A DNA stretch of 64,000 nucleotides from Phoebastria nigripes (Eukaryota > Chordata > Aves > Procellariiformes > Diomedeidae). Where the stretch lies: NCBI GenBank assembly GCA_035582835.1, contig JAYKAV010000112.1, positions 2,980,102-3,044,101 on the forward strand, written 5' to 3'. Each line of letters opens with the position of its first letter. Positions within the stretch are counted from its first letter, which is position 1. Position numbers and translations under genes: made by a program. The notes beneath the pieces were generated by a model. It worked only from the letters and a program-made list of their open reading frames with translations. It did no database searches and had not been told where the DNA came from. This document shows positions 45,466-57,168 of the stretch, piece by piece.

Positions 45466-48400
45466 GAAATGGGAAAAAAAANCATTTTGTGAAGGCTGCA
45501 AAAGAAATGTGCTCTGTACCTAAAAAGAGTGATTTATTAAAACAACGGAACAGCAAAAAGCAAATTCAACCTTTTAAAGAATAGCCAGTGATATTTACAC
45601 ACACAATATGATACTTGTTTCTTGATTTATTTGCACTAGACAGAAAAAAGTGCTAGTAAAAGTGTAACAAAGAAAATTCATCGTGACCAAAGAAAAGGGT
45701 TACATGACACTATATTCTTTTTAGTCTCTGGGCTTTCTGAATCCCTATACTGTCATACCTATTATCCACAGTGAAATTGCATTTAAAATCTCATTAAAAG
45801 AAGATTACAGTTAGAAAGCCAACCAAAAAAAGCTAGGTAATACATGTGCTAGGACAACCCATTCCACTTTAAGTTGATCCCCTTGTGCTAATTTTATCTA
45901 TTTTATGATGAAGTTTTTTATTCTGAAAATGCATATTAACCAAGCAGATAATTAATGAAATGTATCCCTCAGCTTAATATATGCTATGCATTAATTCTGT
46001 ATTACCTAAACTCTGCACTAAAGACATACTAGGTTTTTTCCCATTTGTTTCCAGATGTCATTTTTGTTATAATGCTTCAAGACAAGCTCTGCTAAGATAT
46101 TTAGCAGCCCAACTCCTACAAGATTTAGGAAATTCACCTAAATTCCTTTCCAGATTTGGCCTTCAATGCCTTAGCAACATTAGTAAGTCAAATTGATATC
46201 ACATCTATCCCTGCTAAACAGGTTTTAAGACTCAAGACAAGCATCTCTAAAAATGAGGGACTGAAAGACTGTCAGTGAAAGTTTTGAATTTTGAAACTTT
46301 TTGTTAAGTTTTGAAACTCCATTCAGGAACCCTTTTTGTTTGAGATATGACTAGAATGAAATTCTCTAGGCATCATTCAACTACCTCAGACCATCTACTG
46401 GCCCTTTTTCACCTGTAATCCTCTGTCTCACTGACCATACAACATTCAGCTTTAGCAGCAAATGAAATACAGATCTTACAGAAACTAACATTCTGCCCTG
46501 AATTATTCCTGAAGCAAAGCTCACAATCCATGATTAGGTCTATGTTATGCATCCAGTTTCTTAAAAATGAGATACTTGATTTACCCTCCACTTAACTCCC
46601 AGAGAACTAAAGGGAATCATATATAACTTTTTACATTATTTAATATATTTCAAAATATAAAATAGATTAACTTAATTTTTGCATCCAGAAATAAAGAAAT
46701 TAGTCTAGAAATAGCCCTAGGGCATCATTTAACACCTGGAAATCTGGTTAGTATTTCCCATTTCTAATTTTACCTCAGTGCAAGTCAATTGATGTATAAC
46801 TGTGTCTCATCTTAAACTGAGCCCTGTACATACTGGTTAACTTAAGCTTTACTGGGGAAAAAATGGGCATTTCTATGACACATTGATATAAGACAAAAAA
46901 AAAAGAGGTCTTTCAACTCGCTCTCAGATTTGAATGTTCACTCAGAAGAATTCATTCCTGAAGTGCAGATAATTTATGCTAAAAACATGACTATGTATAA
47001 AAATATTAACTGGAACAGTCTCACAAAAGGAATTGATTTTGTCTGTTAAAAAAACATCTGCCAAATTATTTCTGTTTCTGTTAATGTATATCCATTATAA
47101 ATATCAATGAATATGATTTCTTTTAGAATGATTCAGCCTTTGAGAGACAAACATTGTTATTAATAAATTAACCAGCCAAATGAATACGTTTCAAAATAGG
47201 TATGATGCTAAAAATATCTCATTTCCAGGAAAATTTTTCATAAATAATTTTTTAGTTACAATTACTGCTTCCATTACATACTTTGTTACACAGAATTAGA
47301 TAGATGACACGCGATAGTGCTTTGGTGATTAGAACATTTATTTTGCCATTACAGTGAGTATTAAGGTAACTCCCATTTCTCATATATGAATTTGAACATA
47401 ATTCAAGGTAAGAAGAAAATGTGTTTTTCCTCCTGTTATTACTGATTTCTTCAAAGTTCAGCTTACCAAAATCTGCAAAAGTAGCCTACAATTTACACTC
47501 TGTCTCACTGCCCAGGTTCCAAGACTTGAAGTTACAATGGGAGGCTGCAAGGCAGTAGCCAGGGTGTCACAGCTGCTTCATTTAAAAACAGAGCAGCATG
47601 CTGCCTGCTGACAAATTGTTACGCACATACATAAAGTAAGGCACAGTAGCAAATGGCTCCTTCCTACTAATCATTGCTCTTGCTACCTATTTCATTTCCA
47701 CTGCTTTGAGCTATACTAAGTCTCACGAAAGATAACTTTTAAGAGTATGGTGGCATGAGCTGCTTGGATTTTACTGTTCCATATAGTCCCTCCCCTCCTT
47801 TAAAGCTCAGCCAAATAATTTGGGGTTTTTTTAAATCAAAATAGAACTCTCTATCACATTGCAGAAGGGAGGGGTAAATTGTCACTCTTCCACTGAACAG
47901 CATCATGTATTCCCCATGTACCCCCTTTAAACTTCCACTTTATTCTAGTTCAAGATTTTAAAAGCTTGATGGTGGGAAAAACAGAATGATTCATAAGATA
48001 AGTAATGAAGCATTAACTTTTTTCTAAAGATGTATTTCCAACACAAAGTTAGTACTGAGTTAAGATCTTGACTAGTTCTGCCACCTAACATAACAATAAC
48101 CCTGTCATTAGTTCTGGTGATTCACAATCAGATTGATGTCTATCTACAGCAGTTCTTAAACAAGGGTCACCTGGTTTATAATCTCCAACAAAATAAGTAA
48201 CTCTTTTAAAGCAACAGAAGTGTGAGATAATAAAAACCTTCTGAAGTCTAGAGATGATGTAGATAATTTGCTACCAACAAGACGCAGTATCTCACTGAAA
48301 AGACACATTGCTTTTGAACCTGGAGAGCAGTGAACAATGCCTTTCTATATTTCAAACGCTGTAGGTGGATTTCCAGACCTGTCATTTCTGCATCAGTTCC

Positions 48401-50072
48401 TGAAAGTTCAGTTAAAAACNATTAAGTGCAGTATTTCTTTAAACTTCAAACTGAAATGGCTTCTCCAGATGTTACTAATCTCCTGAAATTAGATATTACT
48501 AGTCTGGAATTAGACACTACTAATAGATACTGGAATTAGATATTCATAACCTCCTGGAATGGTTTGGGTATGCCAGTGGAGCACTGAATACAGGAAACAG
48601 TTGTATACCTTATTTAGACTTCCAAAAGCTATGCCACTAAAGAAACAAAACAAATCATAGGATACGAAACCAAACACTACTTTGAATGAAAAACTAGCTT
48701 CTTAGAAGACAGAAAGCAAGAACGGAATTAAACGGTCACCTTCACCACTGCAAAAGTTTAAGAATATTCCCCAGGGTTCCATAGGAAAACCTCTCATTAA
48801 TGATGCCGATGAAAAGAAGGAGCAGTGAGACAAGATCTCAGGATGGCAAAAAGTACTATGGGCAGGAGAAACGAAAGAGGAGTGCAAGGAACTTCACGGT
48901 GATCCCCTCAACTAGATTAATTTCTCAATGTGATGGCTAGTGACGTGCAATGTAGGCAAATGGAAATCAATGAATACTGGTGGAAAGCATGTAAACTATT
49001 ACCTTATATCCTTCCAAATTAATCATATGCTCTCAGAAAGGGAACTTGAACACTATATATGTACAGCTCAGTGAAATGCCCTGCTCAATGCAGGGCAGGC
49101 TTGCTGACACAATAGCTAACAAAGTGAAGAGATGTATACATGGAAAGTNTTAATGACACAAAGAACATTAAAACTGCTCCATGAAACAACAGTGCGGACT
49201 TATCTGGAACACTATTAGTCCTTCTCTTAAACAGAAAGATACTGCAGAACAAAAGCATGGCAAGAATGATCAAGGACATAGAAATGGGAGAGAGAGAAAA
49301 ACGTGGCTTGCTCACCCTAGAAAGGCAAAGAATAAGAAGCTATAAAATAAAAATATGTAGGCAAAATTGGAGCTCATATCAGAGCCCTTACAATGATTTC
49401 AGCTGTAAAATCCAAATTCAATATACAGNGTGGTCTCAACTCTTATTCTGCACTAGACTGGAGGAAAGGAGGAGGGAAAAATTTCACAGAAATACTAATA
49501 AGCAATAAAATACGTTAATATATTTTTTGAAGGAGGTAGGGAGAGTGGATGAAGGTTCATTATTAAATTGTGCCATGCATGCCCAGCTGTGGTAGAGAGC
49601 GACAGGACTGGTAGAAATAAATAATGCAGTAATTTGGGTACAGCGCAGGTGGTGCCACCTCCTGAAGCAACGTGTTTTGGCCCTGCCTGAAGCACATAAA
49701 ATTCTGACAAATTACTGGCTATCTGCTAAAGGAGAAATATTTGTTCCTTCTAGGCCTCCAAGGTTCCTAGTGATAAATGTGTTTAATGGTCTAGGGAGGA
49801 GATCAGCATTTCAAAACTGGATCCAAAACATGGCAAGCGACTGACTAGGGAACAGCTTAAAACGAGCATGGAGCTATTAGGAGTCAGCCAGCAGGAAAAC
49901 GCTGCAGAGAAGTAAGACTCCACAAACACCTTTTGCAGGGCCGCTGAGAGACAGCTCCAGCTAGCTGGGATCTACAATCCTAAAACTGCCACTAAAAGCT
50001 GGTGCTTACAAGACAGTTTTAAGAACTGAGTAGAGCTAAGCTTTGTATTTAAAAACACACTTGTTACAGTAG
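45466..50072 (-). other. Upstream of CNGA3 coding sequence, probably 5' intron
   Basis: AT-rich sequence with no recognised exon. A short imperfect tandem repeat lies at 48480-48553. It is probably intronic, because the first coding exon starts with a splice acceptor. Confidence 0.55.
48480..48553. repeat. Imperfect short tandem repeat (three copies)
   Basis: Three diverged copies built on tggaattagatattact-like units, about 25 bases each. Copies differ by substitutions and small indels. Confidence 0.55.
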
Positions 50073-51034
50073 TGTGGTGGGTTGGCCTTGGCTGGCTGCC
50101 AGACACCCACCCAGCCACTCTCTCACTCCCCCTCCTCAGCAGTCTAGCGGGAGAAAGTAAGATGAGAAAGCTCATGGGTCGAGACAAGGACAGGAAGATC
50201 ACTTACCAATTATCATCACAGGCAAAACAGACTCGAATTGGGGAAAATTAATTTAATTAATTTATCACCAATTGAAAGAGTTGGATGGTGAGAAAGACAA
50301 GAACACCTCCCCCCCTCTTTTCTTCCCCAGATTCAACTTCACTCCTACATTCCCAACACCTCCACCTCCTCCACCCTGCCCAGCAACGCAGGGGGTGGGA
50401 AATGGGTGGTTGCGGTCAGTCCATAATGGTTCCTCTCTGCTGCTCCTTCCTCCTCACACCGTTCCCCTGCTCCAGCGTGGGTCCTTCCCACNGGCTGCAG
50501 TCCTTCACAAACTGCTTCAGTGTGGATCCACTGCATGGGCTGCAGTCCTTCAGGATAAACCTGNTCCTGTGTGGATCCTCCATGGGCCACAGTTCCTGTC
50601 AGGAGAACCTGTTCCTGCATGGGCTCCTCTCCACCGGCTGCACTTTCCTTCAGGAAATAGCTACTTGCTCCACCGTGGGGTCCTCCACAGCGGACATCTG
50701 CTCCAGCATGTCCTCTCCATGGGCTGCAGGGGAAACTCTGCTCCAGCACCTGGAACAACATCCCCCCTCCTTCTCTCACCTTGGTGTCTTCAGAGCTGTT
50801 TCTCACACTTTTTTTCCCCCCACTCCTCACACACTACCCATGCGGCGTTTTACCCTTTCTTAAATATGTTTTCCCTGAAGCGCCACCATCGTGGCTGAGG
50901 GGCTCAGCTGTGCCTGCGGGGGGTCGGTTGGAGCCGGCTGGAACCGGCTGTGTCCGGCATGGGGCAGCCCCGGCCTCTCCTCACAGAGGCCCCTGCAGCC
51001 CCCTGCCAGCGCTTGGGTACCTACACCCAATGCA
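50073..51034 (+). mobile_element. Endogenous retrovirus solo LTR, avian type
   Basis: It begins tgtggtgggttggcc and ends cacccaatgca, so it has TG...CA ends. The body has the layout of a long LTR common in bird genomes: a C-rich start, an attaatttaattaattta block, then a 50-65 base period array of units containing gggctgcagtccttca (about 50461-50745), and a GC-rich end. No retroviral gag, pol or env frame lies beside it, so it is a solo LTR, not a provirus. Flanking target-site duplications are not clear (cagtag versus agcaga). Long frames inside it (up to 208 codons) are products of the repeat array. It lies in the presumed 5' intron of CNGA3. Confidence 0.85.
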
Positions 51035-54000
51035 AGCAGATATCTGCCTTTTATAAAATCTCTGTTATCTTTGAAGTACACTCTCTGCTCTGAGTATTTA
51101 AAGCTAGTAATTACACTGAGAGTAAAACTTGATTACCTAAAGACTGACAAGTCTGATAAATCCATCTTAGACACCTGAAACAGGTATTTAGCTCACTAGC
51201 ACTTTAACGAGAGAGAGCGAGACAGGCAGGCAGATAGATAGTGCTCCGAGCCTGAATCTAGTTACCCACTTTTAGGCAACCAAACTGGAGAACTGGATCC
51301 TTAAAGCATCCTTATAATTTTTAATTTTCCAGAACTCAGTGACTTATTTCTAAGCACACCAAGTCAAACTATGGAAAACAGAAACTGCCTCAGGTTGGAA
51401 GAATTTTCCAGTGTCAGACAGCAAAATAAAACTTAACTGAAACAATCCTAGCTCTTGAAAGATTCACATCTTTACCAATGACTCAAGCAGAATTTTAACA
51501 TGCTTTCTCACTTAGTATTTCTTTCCTTGCTACCAATTGTACTAACCTGAAAGAGATGAACAATAATTCCACACTCAAGAAGATTGCTTTTCAGTGCATA
51601 AATCATTGAGACTGAAACTAGAGCTAAATGAGAAAGATGTATTATCCTACTAAAAATATAACAAATTATACATCAGTGATAGCTCTCCCTACTCCAAATG
51701 CAAATTGTTCATGTACTCTCTTATCCTCTTCCTTTTGGATTCAACAGCAACTGACGTTTTGCGTCAAATTATTTTATATGCACTGCCTGGTATAAAAGAC
51801 CTGTTTTATCAAGACAGCCAGTTGTTTGACAACAAATACGAGTGCAAGTAACATATGAAAACTTCAGATTCATATAAGCATTTCCTAATTTTGAAAATCA
51901 GGTTCTACTTATCTCTTTATAACTATAACATTAAAGACTTAGAACTAGAGGTACGAAGGCTGCAGTATCTAAATTTTAGGAGCTCTACCATCCAGTGGAT
52001 TTCCTACAGAAGGCATGCAGAAAAGCAGGTACCCAGGAATAAGATGCTGAGAAGGAAGCTACATATCCTAGCCAATATGAAATGACTGAAGCTCAAACGG
52101 GAGACTGAAAATAACTGGGCATCTAACTCCAGGCCAAAAGGAGGTGGCAGCCAGTTCACAGCCATAACTCCCCCCTCTCTCAAGTCTATTCACTCATTTG
52201 CAGCAAATTGCATTGTGCTTAGGAGCTGTACCTCAAAAATGAGAAACTTTGCAAGTCTGCTTCAAATTAAGCAAGCCAAGAACAGTTTTCCCCCTTTCTC
52301 CAGAGCCTCCTGCCAACAGATTATGGGATATGCTCACGCATACTTTCTCATGGCTTTGCAGTGCCCTGAGAACACATACCAGAGCAGCAGCAGGAATACC
52401 TGTTTTCAGCACCCACTGCAATCTGGACACAGCCAAGGCCTCCGAGCAGCTTCGTGGCCTAGGTTTCAGACAATTTTGCACATGCTCAGTAGCAAAAAAA
52501 AACCCAACACACAGGCACACATTTAAATATTACAAATTATATCAAATTGAGGAAGTTGCTGGCTATCAGCTAAGCCACCAAAATGAACTGTGTAGCCTGT
52601 CAAAATTGTCCAATAATGCATATTAGTTTAAATATCCGTGAAAGAAGTTTGAATTACTATAGTCTCCCTCTCAAGAGTATTGAGAGTTCACATTTGGGCT
52701 ACTCTAGCAGTTCCCCTTTTGGGCAGAACATGTTAACTCACTCTAACTTAATTCAAAATTGTTAACCAAACAAATATTAATACTTCCGATATGAAGTAAA
52801 CATAGTTGTTTATCAAGTAATGATGGCAGATCAAGTTGTTTATACCACCGCTTAATATTCTTAAAGCTTATTTATTTAGATTAAAAGGACTACAGACAGA
52901 AAATGTGGAAGAATTCAAAAAACAGCTTTTCAAGGTGAAATATGTATCACTGTCATAAAGTAAAAGGTGACTTTACATATGATTTTATAATGGATCTTAC
53001 GTATTTGTGTAGTTGGTAACATACTGTTGCTCTTGAGGCTTTCAACAACATTTTACTTATTGCTATGGAAGCAGTGATAAGCTGCATAGGATCACTTACA
53101 TCATTTTAGTTAAGACACGTTCCAAATCCTCATACAGCTTCTCAGGTTCAAACCTGGTAAGTCTTTGGGATTTATCTTGGGATTTGACCTCCACCTAAGT
53201 GATCCTTGTTACATCACTTCATAATAGTTGTAGTTCAGCTGTATGTTATATATGTTGTCTATGTTACGTATGACAGTCTGCAGTTCCAATGTATCAACCA
53301 GTACAGGCAACAAATGGATTTCGAAGTCTGGACACGGGATCTTTAAGCAACTATGCGATTTAAAGACAAGGTGCAACTTTTTTCTTCAATGATTTGGAGT
53401 TTGTAAATTAACCTGCAGATTTAACTCTGGCACACTCTCATGGAAATCAGCTTTGCATAAAGGCTACTGGATCAAGTCCAAGGGGTTGAAAAAATAATAA
53501 GCAGGCTGCACCACCTTACCCTCATGAATCATTATGCATAACAGTTTAAATCAACAATTCTTAAATCCTATGACCTCTTTTAAAAGTACACTTTTCAAAT
53601 TTTATTACTTTGTGCTACAACATATTGTATATGCATAGCCTAGTAACCTCAGTACTAAAGATCTGTCAAACAAATACACTACCTCTCACAGGTACTCCAG
53701 GATGTGCATACACTACACACAACACTGTATATTCATATATGTATAATTTATAGTTTTAGAATGAAATGCATATGATTGTCCTTGATCCATTTGATGATTG
53801 AGTCCCTGCCACCTTGTAGTAGCAAAATAATCTTTTAAATAAATTGAATTATTTGGACTGAGTTTCCCTTCTGTATCTATGAATTATTAGTAATACAGTT
53901 CAATTTTCTAAAATTTACTAATTTTTTTGCAGACCATTTTCTATAAATGTATTATTTTTTAGACTGGAAACTGTTCAGGAGAAACTAGCTGTGTATATTG

Positions 54001-55650
54001 AACATAACACTGCAAATTAAAACACAATAAATTACAAATTACAGTTGACTGGACAAGCAAGTCACATTGTGTTGTTTCTGTTGCTAGTATGGGTTAACAT
54101 GAGGCAGGTATCCATGTTTCTATACAGAAAATAAGCTCGGTGCAAGCCTTCTGTAACCACTGTCTAAAATTTACCAGTTCTGCCAACACCGCTGTCAGTG
54201 CCTTCATTTGCCAAGGTAACTCTTAAAATTGAACATAACAAGGGCATGAATACAGGTAAAACACAGCAGGTTTACATTTCCGAACGAGTATCTATAAAAT
54301 ATATATATATATGTTTACATGTGTGCACATGTACACATGTGAATGTTACCCATTCAAATTCACTCCCTGCCCACTTTATGTGAACTATCGCTGCCATCCC
54401 ATTTGGCTAGGGAAGGAAGACATGAGAGGTAATTTGTGTCACATTCCACATGCAGTAACAAGGCATTCGACAGAAGAGGATTTAAGAGATGCTAATGAAA
54501 AGAGATGGCAACATTGGAGAAGGCTGCAGGATAACGTGCTGAACTGAAATGACAGAGCTTGGGCGTAAATTGGATGACAAAGGCTGGGATGCGCAGAGGT
54601 ATACAGAAGGCTGAGCTGAGAGATGCTGACATGAAAGGATGGTGTATAATTTTTTAAAGCTGATGTGCTCTTTCCTCAAGTCATTCACTGCTTGTTTACC
54701 ATGATTATCCTCGCTGATTAGACATCCTGACAGTCCCATTATCATCTGCACCGTGTATTTTTCTAATCAAATGGTTTTAGCTCAAAGAAAATGACATAAG
54801 AAATACCAGAGAAAAAAAATAACTGTGCCAACTGAAGGCAAAGTTATGCTATTTCAAAACCTGTAACATCTGAAACTACAATTTACTCAGTTGTAACAAT
54901 GAAAATTACAGATTTTAAGTACAACAGTCCTCTTACTACTTGCTTTGAATGCAACAACTCTGAATCTGGAAAACAAAATATAGTAAAAAGTGTCCACTAC
55001 TGACCAGTACCAACATTTACATTTAACATCATTTCTTCAGAGATTTAAAGTAATGTTCATGTCATTTTTCCTTTTCTTCTTTTGGCTTTTTCCTCTTAGC
55101 AGATGAGTGGACCAGGCATTAGAGAAAGACACTGGTTATACTCATTATTGCATCTTGCACATTCTTAGGCACACTATTGCCCAGTTTACACTACACAAGT
55201 TTTGCAAAAGATGTCATATTGCTAAAAACAAGGTCAATTTAGTGGGAGCACCAGGAATCCCAGGAAAGTGTTCTCCTTTCACTGCGCTTGTAGGATTTGC
55301 TAGCATTTTCTTTATACAGGGTTTGACAACCTCATGCTTACACCACAGGCACCAGACAGCAAAAAAGTCAGAGACACACGGATCAAACTAAAGCTAAGAC
55401 TCAGTCAACAGGAGTGGGGTAATTCCCCTCGGCCCCACTTCTGTATGGATTTGTGTCCTGAATCCAATTTAATTGTGGATACACGGATCTTTGTGTCAAT
55501 TAATCACATTAACGCTTTTCTTTAAAAAAAAAAAAAAAAAAAAAGACCTTGTAAATTATGTTTCCATTTCAAGCTTTTGAGTTAAGGTTTAGAATTGAAG
55601 TCAGATGCAGGACATGATCCCACTCTCACGGGCGTAACAGAAACGGAGGC
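51035..55650 (-). other. Presumed CNGA3 5' intron continued
   Basis: AT-rich sequence with an (AT)n tract at 54300-54312 followed by acatgt/cacatg-rich sequence, and a 21-base A run at 55524-55544. No exon recognised. Confidence 0.5.
55524..55544. repeat. Poly(A) run
   Basis: Twenty-one A residues about 200 bases before the CpG island; no retroposon body recognised. Confidence 0.9.
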
Positions 55651-55734
55651 TTGCTGCCTCCTCTTTCAGACTCACCTTTCCACGCTTTCCTCCGCAGTAT
55701 CCAAATTCAGAAACCCTGTCTCTCTGTCTGTCTG

Positions 55735-56870
55735 AACGCAGGCTCTCCGGGGCCGTTATCCCTCAGCAACACTGACAGGCAGCGCTGCCCTTCCCCGACG
55801 CGGTTTCGGTCCGGACCCCGCTCCTGGCCCGCGGCGCCGGGAAGCCCCGGCAGCAGCAGCCCTCCCCGGCGGGGCGGCCCGGCCCGGCGGGGGCGGCGGG
55901 GCAGAGCCCGCCGCGGCCGCCCCTCCACACGGCGCGGGCGGATTACAGCCAAAGCCCGCGGGCCTAAGCCCAGCTCACCGGGAAAAGCCGCTCGAAGGGC
56001 TTTGCGATCCTGTTAAGTTCTCGGAGAGGATCAAGACGTCAAAGCGGCGCCCCGGCACATTTCTTGCCACGCCGAGGAAAGTTAGGAGCCCGCCGCGGGC
56101 AGGGCACGGCCGGCTCGGCGCCGCTGGCGGGGCGCGGATCCGTCCGTAGCCCACACGAAAAGCGACGTGACCCTGCGAGGCGGCTCCCCGCGACCCCGCC
56201 GCACCCCCCGGCAGCCCCACACGCCCCGGCCCCCGAGGCACTCGCTACCTGCGGGGCGGAGCTGCGCCCGGGCGGCCGCTGATCCCCTCCTATCCGCGGG
56301 GGTGGCGGGGTCGGAGCCGGCGCGCAACCCGCCTCAGCCTCAGTCCCTCTCGGCCAGGCGGGGTCCCGTCGCCGACGCCATGCGACTCACCGCTCCCGCC
56401 GATGCCTCCGCGGCTGCCTCAACCGCCGCCCCGCGGTCCGTGCAGCGGGGAGAGGCCGGGAGGAAGCGGGAGGCTCCGCGGCGTCGGGGCCGGCTGCCGC
56501 TCGAGAAGAGAGCTCCGTGCCGCCAGAGAAAGCCGGCTCCCCGCCGCCCTCCCTGCCTCCGCGTCCTCGCACACGCCGCCCCCTGCGCCTTCATCTGCCG
56601 CCAGCGGCGGGCGCGGAGGGGCCGGGCCCGGCGGGCTGCCCGCCGGACCGACCCCCCCACCAGCCCCCCGCCCGGCGCGCGGGGCGGTCCGTGAGGGCGG
56701 CGGGGCTGAGCGGGGCGGCGGCGGGAGCGGGGCCTCGTCGGGAAGGCGGGTGGGGGACGCGCCGCTGCCAAGTGGAAACGCGTCCCCCCCCCCGGCAGCC
56801 GTCAGGGAGCGGATTTCCCTGGGAGGGCGGCCGGTCTCTGCCCCGCCGTCCCGGCACATCCTGCCTGAGG
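55735..56870. promoter_or_regulatory. CpG island
   Basis: A sharp rise in G+C with dense CG dinucleotides, flanked by AT-rich DNA; it is the only such island in the window. On the minus strand it holds or adjoins three good splice donors: gcg|gtgagtcg (exon end 56391), cccg|gtgagctg (55979) and aaag|gtgagtct (55676). These would suit first exons of a minus-strand gene, and CNGA3 needs at least one upstream non-coding exon. Which gene it serves is not proven. Long frames here are composition artefacts. Confidence 0.85.
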
Positions 56871-56902
56871 GGTACCGTGAGGAGGTGATACCCCACAGCC
56901 GG

Positions 56903-57168
56903 TCACAGCACTACTGTTGGGACCGACACCTTCTCCTTGATGAGGAGGCATTTCTCCTCGGTGTACAGCTGAATAGGTTTCTTCTTCAATACTTTGGCCC
57001 TCTCTCCCTGACCTCCTGGAGGGAGCTCACCTTCACGCGGACCCTCAGTCTGCGCCAGGCAGCGTGCTTCCCTCATCTTGCTGTACTGAAGCTCCCTGAA
57101 GGCTTTTTCGCGCTCCCTGAACTTCACCGGTTCAATTCTGATTCTGCTTTTCGCAGGGTCCAGAAAAA
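56903..57168 (-). CDS. Unassigned candidate terminal exon (FLDPAKSRIRIEPVKFREREK...), possibly VWA3B
   Basis: The minus-strand frame is open from 57211 to the TGA at 56905-56903 (102 codons). A good acceptor (cgtcttcgtttccag) would start an exon at 57168. The peptide is strongly charged and helical (KFREREKAFRELQYSKMREARCL, then VLKKKPIQLYTEEKCLLIKEKVSVPTVVL), unlike random translation. A donor-like gtgagc inside it offers an alternative internal exon end. In mammals VWA3B lies upstream of CNGA3 in the same orientation, which fits this position and strand, but I cannot confirm the family from the sequence. The plus-strand frame across the same bases looks less protein-like. Confidence 0.3.

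Noticed and set aside
50272..50898. Open frames of 208, 192 and 161 codons on both strands
   Set aside because: They lie inside the LTR's internal repeat array. Regular repeats with few stops explain them, and the translations are low-complexity.
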